From assembly GCA_963978895.1 (NCBI GenBank), contig OZ022241.1:5754211-5818210 (forward strand): DNA of 64,000 nt, read 5' to 3'. Below are positions 8,901-20,576 of this stretch, one piece after another (the stretch's first letter is position 1; each line of letters opens with the position of its first letter). The translations under genes were made by a program, and so were the position numbers. The DNA comes from Erpobdella octoculata (taxonomy: Eukaryota; Annelida; Clitellata; Hirudinida; Erpobdellidae). The notes under the pieces were generated by a model. It saw nothing but the letters and a program-made list of their open reading frames with translations. It did not search any database and had not been told where the DNA came from.

Positions 8901-10675
8901 TTAAAATTGTGTGCTATGCGCGTTTCTCTTAAAAGTTTTGCAGCTTTTTATGTTTTCAGCAAAGAAAACTAAATTAGCGTCAAGTCAGAAAATTCAATTC
9001 TTATAAAATAATTAAGGTTTAATTTTTTTAATTTTTTAGTAAATAAATATATGTTTGGTTAATACTTTAACCCTAATTTTTATTGTCTAACATTATACAA
9101 ATAGTGACATTTGTTCAGGGTTGATAGCAATATCCAGAAATTGTATTGACAATACCAATCCCAATAGGTACTTGAAAAAGTATTGACCATACCAATATCA
9201 ATATTCAACTAAACTGTCGATACCAAATATCAAACATTAATACTTCAAAAAACTTTTTTTCAAGTATTTCATTATTAGCACACAAAATAATATATAAAAA
9301 CTTAAAAGCATATAATTGCAAAAAAATAATAAACAAATAAAACTAAAGTAAATTACAAAATAAAAAGCAAATAAATTCAAATGTTTTTGCATTATTCCCA
9401 AAATCACAAGTTTCTTTCACTGCAAAGTGACAAAATAACTTCAGGAAAATTATTGCCACCGGTCACTAAAAGTTGTTGAATGAGACGTTACAACACTTAA
9501 TAAAACAAACTGATCAGGAGCACACCACACACCACTGATCTCTGATTTCAATTTTTCATATAAAAAAATATTGGTATTGGGTATTGATTAAGTTTTGCTT
9601 TTAATCTGTTGGCGATACCAAACCAATACCTCTCAGTAAAAGTATTGACAATACCATCACGAATAATAAATATTTCTTGACAATTGTGTGTTGGTATTTG
9701 GTCAATACCAATCTTAACATCCCTGCATTCGATTCAAAATGCTCACGCAACCCTGTTGTACTGATTGGCCACTATACGTATCGTATAATCTTTCAGTAGA
9801 GAAAAATATATAAACGTTGAAAAATCCACATACAGATGTATGATTATGTAGAACGAGTTGTATTCTCCCACGTATAGTTTTTTTGCATAATAGAGTTGAA
9901 TACGAGTATGAAACAAGTGAAGGGAAAAACGAGTTTTTCAACAAACTTTTATTTCAAATACAATCGATTTAGAAATACGAAAGATGATCAAATTAAGTTC
10001 TTCGGGTTTTTTTTTCAATTGAATCATATATTGTCATCCAATATAAAGCTATGCTGAAAGTTTCAGCTGGTTAAATTTGACTTGCAAGATTTGGGTACAG
10101 AGAAAGACACCCACAAACAAACAGAGATTGCAAGTTGAATAAAAGTTTGTAAAAAAAAGGTGGCCATTTAGTACAGCTTCAGTGCTTAAACAATCTAGTC
10201 GTTATTTTTAAATTACATTTTTATCTCCTTGCTTACATTCAATAAAACTAAAAAAAGTTTGGGTGGTGTTTGAAAGCATTGTGCAAAATGATACAAAAGA
10301 GTATTTTTCTAATTATTTAACGGCATTGTATTAGGACGTTTTTTTAAAAACCTTGGTTCTTTATAATTTGCTTAAAAAGACAATTAATAACTTTGAACTT
10401 TTTGCATTTATAAATCAGAAATTTTCTGGATATCAGTGAATGGCTATAAACCTCAACTAACTACACCAAATGTTATTTTGGTCAGAAGCATTGTTGAATG
10501 TATCATGAAATGCTTGATCACAGAAGAATGCTGGTTGGCAGGTTTAGGAAATGCAAATCAAGAGTTTACCGAATGTCTTTTATATGAAGTGCAGCCTGGA
10601 TCAAAAACACTGCCGTTGTTTGTTGCTGCTCCAGGATGGGTGACTTGGAGAAGAAAATATATAAATGCTAAATAA
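5987..10675 (+). CDS. Secreted lectin: fucolectin (FTP) domain plus PAN-like domain, partial gene model
   Basis: Three exons support this gene: 5987-6226, 8169-8404 and 10419-10675 (stop TAA). Exon one begins a fucolectin/F5-8C-type domain: an N-terminal LLLRKPIIQSS block, AVDGN, CSHTSDG, then NWLVVDM and VILWNRDD. Exon two continues it (DYFIIGLTNRDYF, then CDTGLPAYKYLIAQ, then ICEIEAYSAQ). Exon three encodes a cysteine-bearing PAN/apple-like domain (VECIMKCL, then CWLAGLGNA, then CLLYEV) and ends RRKYINAK. The junction from exon two to exon three is in phase 1 and canonical. Exon one ends with one codon base and exon two starts with the third base, so a small exon (length 3n+1) near the lost CC-x-RL segment is probably missing from this model. 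FTP domains bind fucose-type glycans using calcium. The N-terminal signal exon was not found. Confidence 0.72.
6227..6695. other. Lectin intron sequence, no separate feature
   Basis: AT-rich intronic sequence between lectin exon one (donor GTAAAT at 6227) and a hAT MITE. A short missing lectin exon may lie in this intron or farther right, but I cannot locate it. Confidence 0.4.
6696..7019. mobile_element. Non-autonomous hAT element (MITE)
   Basis: The left end CAGAGGCGTAGCCAGG (from 6696) is the inverse of the right end CCTCGCTACGCCTCTA (to 7019) with two mismatches. CAGRGGCGTAGC-type ends are typical of hAT elements. Flanking 8-mers are TTATGCGC at 6688-6695 and ATATGCGC at 7020-7027, a 7-of-8 match that fits the 8-bp hAT target duplication. 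The interior is too short and broken to encode a transposase. It sits in a lectin intron. Confidence 0.8.
7037..7204. repeat. 24-bp minisatellite, 7 copies
   Basis: The unit ATACCAGATGCTGGGGATGC plus ATCC is repeated seven times with essentially no divergence, and the last copy ends ATCA. The unit length is a multiple of three and lacks stop codons in several frames, so three open frames run through it (peptides such as IPDAGDAS or MLGMHPYQ). They have no start, splice or homology support, so I do not call a gene. It begins only 10 bp after the hAT target duplication. Confidence 0.95.
7205..8168. other. Lectin intron; GCGACTAG-rich patch
   Basis: Intronic sequence up to the acceptor at 8168. 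Around 7,790-7,860 the word GCGACTAG recurs and CTAGTTG/CAACTAG form short inverted repeats. No coding block beyond the lectin exons was supported. Confidence 0.45.
9116..9725. mobile_element. Non-autonomous hAT element with AATACCAAT subterminal repeats
   Basis: The left end CAGGGTTGATAG and the right end (inverse CAGGGATGTTAAG) are hAT-type inverted termini. Flanking 8-mers CATTTGTT (9108-9115) and CATTCGAT (9726-9733) match at 6 of 8 positions. Both halves carry many GGTATTG/CAATACC words in inverted orientation, the subterminal motifs transposases usually bind. No coding capacity is left. It lies in the last lectin intron. Confidence 0.78.
9927..10158 (-). repeat. Interspersed repeat family B, minus-strand copy
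   Basis: On the minus strand this segment reads ACAAACTTTTATT, then AATCTTGCAAGT, then AATTTAACCAGCT, CTGAAACTTTCAGCATAGCTT and a GTTGAAAAACTCG end. The same order occurs on the plus strand at 55,040-55,250. It overlaps the last lectin intron. Confidence 0.7.
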
Positions 10676-10689
10676 TGATAACACCCCTT

Positions 10690-12345
10690 AAACAGATGGA
10701 TCATCACATTCTGTATTTGAAAAAAAATATGTTCTTGTTAATGATAATAATTTGTTTTGTTTTCGTTTGTAATATTTTATTGCAACATGGTTTTTTTGGT
10801 TTTTTTGGTTTAATTTGTTTATTGGGATGATGATAAGCAAAAAAAAACAGATCACAAGAAAAAGTACAACAAAATAAACATCACCCAAAAGGAGTCTCAC
10901 AAGGGAATTACTTCCCATCTAGGGGATATCCTTATAGTAAATAATAAAAATGAGAATAAACCACAAACAGAAAACACAAAATCAATCTCATTGAAAGAAA
11001 AAAAATAAAATATAAGTCTTCAGATTTCATTTCAAGAGTAATATAGTTTTAGATTAAGGCTATTCGAGTTGAAAGACAAGCAGAGAAATCAAATCATGAA
11101 TGAACCAAGAGTTGAGAAGTAGGTGTATAATAATAAGAAAAGTTAAGAATATAGAATTAAGGTAAGAAACAAACAAGCTGAGAAAGAGACATGTGATCAA
11201 TTTGAAAGTAAAATGAAAGATTTCAAACATTTTTTAAACAGTGTTATTGATTTAATTGATTTTAAATGAACTGGAAGGGAGTTATACAACCGAGGTCCTC
11301 GACAGCAAATAGAAAAACTTTTGAAAGTAGTACCACAAAAATCAGATCTATAGTTGATTGATGAACGCAAAGCAAATGTATGGATCTCCGAAGTTTTCTT
11401 GAACATATGAATGAACACATTAGGTAATTCTCCACTATTATATTTGAACATAAAAAGGCAAATTTGAAATTTATTTAATTGATATATGTTTAGAAGATCA
11501 TTCACAAGAAATGTCGGCCCAGTTGGAGCTCGATATGGCAAATGAAAAATGATGCGAACTGCTTTCTTTTAAAGAATGTGTAGTCCTCTTAATCTTGTTG
11601 GATAGTTAGCTGCCCAAACTATATTGCAGTATGTAAAATAGGGGTAAATCAATGAATAATACAGTAATTTTAATATTTTTTTCGGTGGGTCTTATGCTGT
11701 TGGCAAGACTAGGCCCAATCTCTGACAAATATCTGTTAAATTCCTCGGCTATTTCAAGTGGCAAAACTAATGTCCTACCGTCAGGTGCGACATATTTATT
11801 AGTAGTGTTATTAGTTGCATGTCTGTTCATAATAGATTTAATAATCACCCATATTTTCTTTAGATTCATCTGATGTAACTGCAATTTATTTGAGTAATAT
11901 TGTCGAATAGTTGCCAGTTTTATTGACTTAAATCGATTCCTGTAATCCACAAATTTTTTCTTATTTGTGGGAGTAGGATTCTTCAAATATTTTTTATAAA
12001 GTTTATGTTTGGTATGGCAAGATTTGAGAAGTGCTGGGGTCATCCATTCACACCCATTTTTCCCCTTTTTACATGTGTGATTAGTAGTTATCAGAGGAAA
12101 GCAATCTGAGTAGATCTTTTTGTATCTTTCAGCAAAGATGGAGTAAGCCAATTGTGCATTTCCATCTTCGCAAGCATGAAACACTTCCAGCCATTCAGCC
12201 CTTTTCAAAAATCACAAAATTTATTCTTCGCTTCATCATTATGTACTCTACGCGTATATGAACTAATCATTGTAAAACTAGATGTAGTTGGAGTGAGTTT
12301 TAGATTTAAGAAGATGGGGTAGTGATTTAATAATCATCAACAATA
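10690..12345 (-). pseudogene. Non-LTR retrotransposon (LINE), internally deleted
   Basis: On the minus strand the 5' part (about 12,345-11,606) encodes the end of an endonuclease domain (YPIFLNLKLTP-like) and the charged linker leading into reverse transcriptase (KHKLYKKYLKN, then IWVIIKSIMN, then EFNRYLSEIGPSLAN). The frame then jumps directly into the reverse-transcriptase C-terminus: a frame-shifted YPYFTYCNIVWAANYP-like block near 11,640, then 11,541-11,197 with KFQICLFMFKY and CRGPRLYNSLP. The catalytic palm with its YxDD box is missing, so the copy has a large internal deletion plus a frameshift. The layout fits the CR1/L2/jockey group. The region 11,190-10,690 is 3' sequence without a clear poly(A) or simple-repeat tail. 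Confidence 0.8.
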
Positions 12346-12488
12346 ATGAACATCAACACTACAAAAACCAATGAGCCTGTTAAATACTAGGTTGATCTTA
12401 TATTTTTTTGAATAAATTGCCCATCCCATATCACTTGTTTTAATGCTGTTTCATCTTTATTTTTAATCGTGACAGAGATTAAACCTAT

Positions 12489-12678
12489 TCAATAAGCCTA
12501 TGGTATCCACTTGAAGAAGAATAGCATCACCTGGCAAGTTATAAAAAAAAATATGGTCACAGACAAAGGCCGGGCTACCGACCTGCAAACACTATGCTTT
12601 TGCACTTTGCACATTCTCTGTCAGTTTTGTTGAACTACACTTTTATCAATAAACCTATGGTATCCACTTGAAGATTGG
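12489..12678. repeat. Direct repeat AATAAACCTATGGTATCCAC
   Basis: A 25-bp segment ending CCTATGGTATCCACTTGAAG occurs at about 12,497-12,518 and 12,653-12,674, about 156 bp apart. It may mark a short element or its target-site duplication. No inverted ends were found. Confidence 0.5.
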
Positions 12679-12890
12679 ATTAAAAAAAAACAACAAAATT
12701 TTGGTAGTGTGTAAACATCCTACAAAGACAATTGTAAATAAAAGATATTTTACAGAAGTATCATCAACAGCTCTGTTCTCTGTTGTATGGCAACAGAAGT
12801 TTTTACATGGTAACCACCACATTTGCTCATCGAAGCAGGAACTGGCTTGTTGTTCATCTCAAATCAGATCGCTTGATGTCAGCTCATTTC

Positions 12891-15714
12891 TTAGCAGTCA
12901 TCATCAGAAAAGGCCAGTTCACTTTTTGGCATCTGGATCTCATACATCTGTAGGCTTTCTTCTGAAGAATAGAGAAAAACGAGTTATCGATTAATAAAAA
13001 TCATACACAAAAAACTATCATGAAAATGCTATAATTAAGTCAAATGAAAAGCCAACAACTGTCACCTGCCTGGAACGTTAATTCAACGAAAAATCTCAAA
13101 AACTTGCATTTGCATAACTAGTATATTATCTTTTAATGTTAGACAATTGAAAATAAAGACAAGATCCAGTAGTTGGCTGCTTATCTGGTATCTGATTGCA
13201 TGAGATAGAATACCATAAAACATAACATCAAGTAACTCTTACTTGTATACATATTTGTTTACCATTAAATAAAAAAAATACAATGCGACTATAAGCAATG
13301 TGACAAATCTGTTTTAATGGCTGAAAATAACAAAAAACAAGTGATGAATCAGCATTTCTTAACAATGCCTATAAACTGTAAACAAATGCATGGGGTTGCA
13401 TCTTGTCAAGTTTTTAGTCTTTAAACTAAAAATTTTATTTTTAATTTCAGTTCTTTCTTGCATATGTAGATTTTGGTCAATATCTTAAAAACAGGGTGCC
13501 TTTAAAACTTCATTAGTTGCTATTTTTTATTTAAAATTTACATTTAATATAATATCCAAATGCTCACTCATTTAATGAAAAATTACGATGAATTTTTTAT
13601 AAAAACTCAACATTTTTCCATGCAGCAAACAGTTACGCACAAAGTACAACTTAGTGAGCTATTCTAAACTTTGTAAATAATAAGTAAGATGTGCCAAAAT
13701 TTGATCACCTGTGAAAGAGCTATCATCCAGCTGGTTGATATTGACAACGTGAAACCTTTTCGGTCTTAGCATCGAAGATGTTGATTTCTCGCCAATCGGT
13801 TCACCTTCTTCCTTGTCATCGACATTGCTTTTAATTATATCAACAACTGTCTCACTGCATTCATCGTCATCCTCTTCTTCTTCTTCAACATTTCTTCTGG
13901 ATACCTCTAAAGCACTACAATTGTGGTCCTACAACAGAACAAAATTTTTACTTAGGTGCTATAAGCAACTTCATAATTTTAATAAAAAATTTATAAAAAA
14001 AAACATAGGCATCTAGATTGGACAATTTAAACTCAATAAAATTTCCTGCAATTAAAATAAAACAAAATAGCAACAAATTCATAACTTCTACAGTTCATCA
14101 TCTTTGCACATATGTAGCATAAATATAACAAGATATTAATTTTATATTTCATAAAACAAATATTAGGCATAGTGCAATGAACCTCTTTGTCTAATTCTGT
14201 AGTAAAAATCTGTGCACACTTCTCACAGCTTTGAAACCCTAGCTTGATGTGCTTGCGTTCTATGTGCTTCCTGATATCAGTGAAAGTGTAGCCGTAAAAG
14301 TCGCATACTCCACACTTGTAGTCTTTCTGTCCCTTGTGTCTGGATTGGTAAGCAAATGAGAGAAAGATGAAATTAATTTTCTGTTTATAGCGGATAAATT
14401 TAATTTGTTGAAATGAAAATAACAGAGAGACATCTTATTGAAACTAAATTATGGATATTTTTTAATCCCTTATATTAACTTCACCGCCGGGTCCTGCTGG
14501 CTTGAATGTTTGCAAACCTTGAAAGTGAAATTTAACTAACTTCCCGTCATCATTTCAATGCATTCTATTAAAGTTTGAAAAGTTCCTGAAAATAAAGATT
14601 GATTAAAAATAATAATTATCCATGTTTTAAAACAAAAACAAATCAAACACAATTATATAGATTTTTACATATAAAAATTCAGAAAATGTCGTTTAAAAAA
14701 ATGCAATAAATGAAAAGCCATCAAATCCTGAAATATCAGGGATTTGTGAAAAAAAACTCATTTTTTACAGCTTACTTGTTATTATAATTACACCAATGAA
14801 AAACAAACTTCTTGAAGATGAAAAAAAAAACTGTAACAAAATGCCATTCTTTGTCAGGATTACCTCTTAGCATGGAGGTCTCTGTTCTTGGTGTGCCTGA
14901 ACAGCTTGTGGCAAACTTCACACTCATACTTGGGCTCGTTGTGGATCAGCATGTGCTTGCTTATGTCCGACTTCTCACAGCCTCTGTAATAGGTTATTCG
15001 GAGAACTTGTAAAAATTTAAGGAGCTTTAACTAGTATTTTTTATTTTTAATCTTCATGAGTAGCATAGTAGTAGTAAGTTAAAAGCTTAATAATCATCCC
15101 GTATACAATATCTCAAATAAACACTAAAACTTTTAGTTTTTTTGAGTGTTAAAACAATTTGTAACATTAAAAATAGCACAAATGAGATTTCGTACTTGTA
15201 CAAGCAATCAGGGAAAGGGCAGCAGTATGGTCTCTCAGGATCGTGGGTGCGAATGTGCCTCTTAAGATGAGCTTTACGGTTGAATTCTTTCGAACAAAGG
15301 AGACACTTGAACGACTTCTCTATATCGCTGTGTACCATCTTTTTGTGCATCTTTAGAACATATCGATCCTGATAAATAACAAACATTATATTATTCGGCT
15401 CATCACGTGTCGATCAGCTCGTGATTATGTGAGATGATGTCGAGAATTGTAGTTATCATTTACCAGTTTATCATTTATCATGTAGTCTGTAGTCTACATG
15501 CTAAAAAAGCAGCCAATAAGCACCTTGTAAAATTTTTTGCACTCAGAACACCACCTTCCCTCTTCAGAATGAGACTGCTTGTGCCTCCTCAGCACATAGC
15601 CGTGTTTCGTTGTGAAGCCGCATTCCTCGCAGTAGCACTTCGGATGGAACTGCTGTTAATATTCGTGCGTAAAAATTAGCAACCAATCATAATTACTGCA
15701 ACAATTATTTCATC

Positions 15715-15763
<49 letters not shown>

Positions 15764-17776
15764 ATTAGGGCACCATTTTGTACGAGCGACCTGTTCATAT
15801 AAGATCACACAGTGTTACCTGCCACTCCCATGTGTATTCGAAATCGGAATGTGCCGAACCCTATTAGTCGCAGTCGCGAAATTGGTACTCATTTAGCGAG
15901 CACTAAAAGAAGAAATGATGAGTTAAAGTGAGCAAAAGTGAGTTGGTTTCTTAATATAACTCAAGTCATTTTTCTATCTCCAATACGAACAGATAACCAA
16001 CTCTTTAGAAGTTATGTTTACAGCAAGCAGATTTCCTTATTGCCAAATGCAGATCTATTCTAATAATTCAGCATATGAAAAAAATCAACAAATCACTATG
16101 GAAGAACAAATTGCATTTATTGTACATGTACTTTAGTACATAATACTGCCTCACTGACACGAGAACTTTAGGAAAAGTTCTTGTGTTAGATCTTAGCACA
16201 TTTTTGACTAAATCATAGACTTGTTAAGTTGAATATTACCGATAACATTTATTTAAAGACTTATTATTCACATTCATTAGTTGTATTTATGTTTTTATGT
16301 TTTTATTAATATATATCCACCAACTTTGTAGTGCAGCTGAAGATTGGTGGGTTCGAGGCACAGAAAGTCGCAGCACTGACACGTAACTAAATCGTCAGAA
16401 TGGTACATGACAAGGTGCTCCCTTAGATGTTGCTCGTAAAAAGCCTGGTGGCCGCACCTGCTGCATCTGTAGTTCGGCAGGTCGTTGGCAGCCATTTTCA
16501 AACCTGGATCGAGTCGTATGTAGAAAATATGATAAACAATATTTTAAACAAAAGTTTATCGAAAGTACAATAAAGCAGGCGTGAACTTTCTTTTCGAATA
16601 AAAGACACACTTGCAAAAAACACTCTTAGCCACAAGCACAGAAATAAAGGTTATGGAAAAATATATTTTAACATTTCCAAGATCAGCATTTTAAATAAGT
16701 AGAACCTAAAATAACCTAATGGCAGAACATCTGCAGAAACAACACCCTTGTCACTTCCACCAACTGACGTGGAGCTCACAGCCATTTCATGAACAGTCGT
16801 TGTAGCTGATGCAGATGTTGATGATGGTGGGACTGATAAAGAGCTTGAAGGTGATAGCATCAGAGACGGCGTTGAAAGTTGTAAAGAAATAAGCAAATCT
16901 TTTGAACTTATAATATATGGAACTGTTTGTGACACATGACCACAAGCTTGGTCCTGCAAAACGTTGTTAACTTTCTTGGTTGTTTCATCAACAGGTTGAA
17001 GACTGTTCTTGGTGGATTCCAATGATTGTAGATCTACTTTGGTTGGTTCCTTTGACTGACTATTGGCTTCTAAGGATTTTACCAGTGAGCCATTGTTGAT
17101 TTTTAGAGGAGCTAAGTTAACCCTCTTGAGCACCCACACAATTTTCTTTCTGGCTTTGCCTTCAGCTGGCTTTGGGTCCAGGTTTGAAGACAGCGGAGAA
17201 GCAAAAACACCGTCTGTGAAAACGTTGTAAAAATTAAAAAAAAAGTTAAACTAAATTTGTTATAAATTGTATTTTTAATGGTTTCAAATAAATTTTGTCA
17301 TACTCTTAACAATAAAACTAAAAAAACCATCAAGCAATCAATATGGTCATTGAAGTCAGATATTTAAACAAACATAAATTAAAACTTAGCAAAAAACTGC
17401 ATGACATTTTTTAAAACATTAATAATTTTCATCAACCAGCTGGCAGATGACCTTATTCAATTTCCTAACCTGAGTCAATAAAGGAACCTGTATCATGGTT
17501 GATCATACGTTTTGTGACTTTTGTGTCAGCGTGAATCAGTGCTTGCAAACTCTGTGAACTGGAATTCAATTCACTTCTTCCATCTTCATCACAGGACTGC
17601 TTGTCAATGGTCTTTGCCTTTGATGGCTTTTACAAGAAATAGATGATTGTAATTATCTAAAATTTTCGATACTTGTAAAAACGTGGTCTTCATATTGCGG
17701 CAAGAAAACAATGTAACATACCTGTATTCGTGGATCGAAAACTTCCTCACCGATTTTCTTGGCGAAATGCTTGTGC
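12891..17776 (-). CDS. Multi-C2H2 zinc-finger protein
   Basis: Exons on the minus strand, 5' to 3': 17776-17722, 17626-17470, 17213-16716, 16503-16325, perhaps 15860-15819, 15652-15524, 15368-15196, 14983-14864, 14339-14183, 13928-13709 and 12961-12891 (stop TAA). All junctions are GT/AG and in phase. The protein has a serine/threonine-rich linker (exon 17213-16716), then about eight C2H2 fingers. Examples are CSRCGH..H..YH, CEECGF..H..SH, CLLCSKEFNRK..H..TH, CEVCHKLF..H..RH and CGVCDFYG..H..KH. An acidic EEEEEDDD stretch follows, and the protein ends ELAFSDDDC. It is probably a nuclear DNA-binding factor. The first exon seen starts inside a finger (RHKHFAKK), so 5' exons are missing from the model. 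I cannot assign an orthologue. A donor choice at 17488 or 17470 is possible, as is a CAGCAG acceptor at 15,652. Confidence 0.82.
14480..14560 (+). repeat. Interspersed repeat family A, intronic copy
   Basis: GGCTTGAATGTTTGCAAACC, then CTTGAAAGTGAAATTTAACT and AACTTCCCGTCATC, match the minus strand of 1-130. It lies in an intron of the zinc-finger gene. Confidence 0.65.
15716..15763. repeat. (ATT)n microsatellite
   Basis: About 15 uninterrupted TTA/ATT trinucleotides in a zinc-finger gene intron. Confidence 0.95.
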
Positions 17777-18615
17777 CTGATTTCAACGTAACGTAAGCAC
17801 CGTTAAGTCAAAAAAAAATCGTTGTACTATCAAAACAAACAATTTTACTAAAATTCATACCAAACTATAAACGTTATTCAATAATCTCACATCAGTTTCA
17901 AATTTTTGGAAACATCATTTTCTGCGGGAATGCTATATTTCCAATGAAAACAGGTTACTCCGTTATTTATAGAGATCGGTTGTTACGCCTTGCTCCGTCG
18001 ATGTTCATCTTCTCAAATGAGGGATGAGCTTATCCATCTATTGGTCCTGGTTTCAAATATAAGTCAACTAGTTTTTTCTTAACACACCCTACCCTTCAGC
18101 CTGTTTCAGTAATTGTACTATAAGTGACCATGACTATGCTAATACATATGCATATCCATCCCATGCTCAAAGTATTTGACAAGAGCATCGTGCGCATCTC
18201 ATTAGTCTCAAAATACCTCGCACTAAAACCAACTCAGCCTTGCTTTTGAGAGCCAGTCCAAGCCTGGAGAAAGGAGGGAAAAGTTAAAAGGATCAAGTTA
18301 AGACCCACCACAGGAAATACTGCAGTATTTCCGACACACTGCTTCATCGGCCTGATGCAAAGGACTATAAAGTATTTTTTTAAAGACGCACTGAATATGC
18401 AACAGCCGGTTTTTGTTTCTGCGATTATGATGTCATACTACAATTTTAGAATACTATGCAGAACAAAAATCTGCAATTCGACACTATTTTTCAATTTAGT
18501 AGATTACGGTCAACTCGTAACAGCCTGTACGATAGGTACACCTAAAACCAAGACAAAATTCATTTCTCGTATAAACTGTACAAAAATGTAACGGCAATAT
18601 ATTTACACACAAAAC
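17777..18615. other. Gap between zinc-finger gene and NKRF
   Basis: The missing 5' exons of the zinc-finger gene should lie here or farther upstream. A weak exon-like block bounded by a good acceptor and donor on the minus strand exists near 18,205-18,260, but it has no finger signature. Nothing else is supported. Confidence 0.35.
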
Positions 18616-20576
18616 TTAACAGTCAGCTGTTTTTACAAGACCGGTCGGGGGAACAAGTAGGTAACGGTGGGTTTCTCCCCCATTCGCAACGATATGATTC
18701 AGCAACTCTAAGGGCGACCGTCTCCGACTGAGGACCAAAAATCTGTCTTCATCCTTGCTGTAGCTCTTTGATCTCAGATGAAATTTCTGTCCAATTCTAT
18801 GTATGATCGACCTCTCTTCTTTCATGAAAGTTGGAGAGAAGATAAGATCCTCTTGCTTATCTGAGACCAGATATTCCTGAACCAACTGAGAAATTTTATG
18901 CTGAAAATCTGCTGCTATTCCTTTTTCCACACGAAGACCAAGACCTTCTCTGTTGATGATTCCTTCCACGGCTATGGGGTTAACAATGCCCTCGTTACCA
19001 GACCTGCCTACTCCCCCACCCGACCAGCCCATCATCCTCAGTAGCTTGTTACCTGAATGAGAAAAAAACGACGATGTATTATAAATGTTATTAACTAAAT
19101 ACTAAATAATAACACTATGATCATAATTAATGTGAAGTAGACAATATATACTCGAGCATATAACATAATGCATTACTGGTAGTCGTGACTTATACTTCCC
19201 TGACTACATGTAAAACTATGCCGTCCATCAATAAATCTCAAATAAATTTAGTCTGGTCGAAGTTCATTAAACTTCAAAGTGCCAACCGATATTTGACTCA
19301 GGAATCGGATTGTAGCCGGAAGGAGAGTTTCCATCACTTTCAGTGAATGCATCCTTCTGTACAGCATCAGCAAAGTCTGCATCACAGGACTGTTTCACAA
19401 CTATCGTAGAGCAGTATTTTTTTAATATCGACAGAGCTAGTTCGGCAGCAGATGCTGTCGCTTCTTGTTTTGTATCTCCACTTTCTCGACACAAAAGACG
19501 CCCGTCGAGTGTAACATGGCATGTTATTTCACCTCTGCTGATCGTATCTGGCTGAATCTCAAACTTCAGCTCTGATTTATTAAAATCTGCACTCTGTTTG
19601 AGAAGACTGACGGCATTGTTATGTGAGCTGAGATGACTGATCAGGATGAAATTACTCACGTTAAAGTCCAGTCTGGGCAACTCCTTATTACTTAACGACA
19701 ATTTACATTTTTTTTCTGAATTAATAGTCAAATTATCAGATAGAGAACCCACCAGTATAAACTCCTCTGGGTTGTTCTTCGACTTCTGTATCTCCATTCT
19801 CGGTTTCTCCAAAACAGCAACAGCATTTTGAAAAGCTTCAACTTTGGCCTGTTTCTTGTTTGCTGCTTCACCCTCTGAAACCTGAACACATTCTATCAAT
19901 AGAACACAAGCAAAGTTCCCTTTCGGCAAGTTAATGTAGTTCTGGCTGGCTGTCAATTTAGTTTTGTCAATTGCCATTTGTAAAAGACTGACAATGTTGA
20001 CGGAAGGATTTGATGATGCTTTCAATTCTCGAAACTTTGCAGCCAGGTTAGAAAACCTCCTCAACAGATGTGAAAGTTCAAGAGGTGTGGAAGGAAGCTG
20101 ACTCCGATTAGTTGCCTCATTTCTTGATGGTGGATTTCTCCATGAACCTTCAACCGACTTTCTTTTTAGATCTGCACTTGGCAGATCGTGGGAAGAGGAT
20201 GGTTTGAAATCAGATACGAGAGTTCTGTCTACGTTCTTCTCTAATTTATTTAATTTATCCATGACTTCTGGTGGGTAACTGAAAAAAGTATATTTAAAAA
20301 TTTCTTATAACAGAACTGAAAGTAGTCATAAATTTAAAAACTATGATAAAACAAAACAGCACAGAAAATGTAACAATTACAAGAAGCACTAATTTACCTG
20401 CAGCCATAACAATTGACATTAATGTAACAATTCGCCATACAAACGAGTTGGTCTTCATTATCTAAATATTCTCTGTTCGAAATCAAAAATGCTCTTCGAA
20501 GCTTCCAGTCGGCCAAACACTCGTGCTTCTGCCGGTACTTTTCTACGTCAAAGTCATCAATCGAAGATGTAGCCAT
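18616..20576 (-). CDS. NKRF: NKRF-like protein: XTBD, dsRBD, G-patch and R3H domains
   Basis: Three exons (20576-20398, 20278-19287, 19052-18616) join in phase to 535 codons. Residues 1-75 form an XRN2-binding XTBD domain (WKLRRAFLISN, then DQLVCMANCYINVN, then YGCSYPPEV across the first junction). Two dsRBD-like repeats follow in exon two, each ending in an alanine-rich helix (NKKQAKVEAFQNAV and TKQEATASAAELAL). Exon three gives a G-patch (LLRMMGWSGGGVG, then EGINREGLGL-like spacing) and a C-terminal R3H domain (ERSIIHRIGQKFHLRSKS, then a lysine/arginine-rich end). This order is that of vertebrate NKRF, a nucleolar partner of the 5'-3' exonuclease XRN2 and of the helicase DHX15 in pre-rRNA processing. 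The protein is somewhat shorter than human NKRF. It is transcribed divergently from PHETA. Confidence 0.92.

Larger units (their letters stand above)
8803..10176. mobile_element. Putative DNA element with TACTGAATGGCCAC-type inverted ends
   Basis: GTGTACTGAACGGCCACT at 8803-8820 and its inverse GGTGGCCATTTAGTACAG at 10159-10176 face each other. The same word family bounds the pogo-like remnant at 34,716-35,845. The segment between carries a nested hAT MITE (9116-9725) and a copy of repeat family B. No transposase is left here. The assignment rests on the shared end motif only. Confidence 0.45.

Noticed and set aside
12668..12994. 108-codon plus-strand frame
   Set aside because: It is antisense to the last zinc-finger exon (12,891-12,961), which has a phase-correct junction and stop.
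18205..18260. Upstream exon of the zinc-finger gene
   Set aside because: It has good splice-like borders but no finger residues, and the frame cannot be tied to exon 17776-17722.
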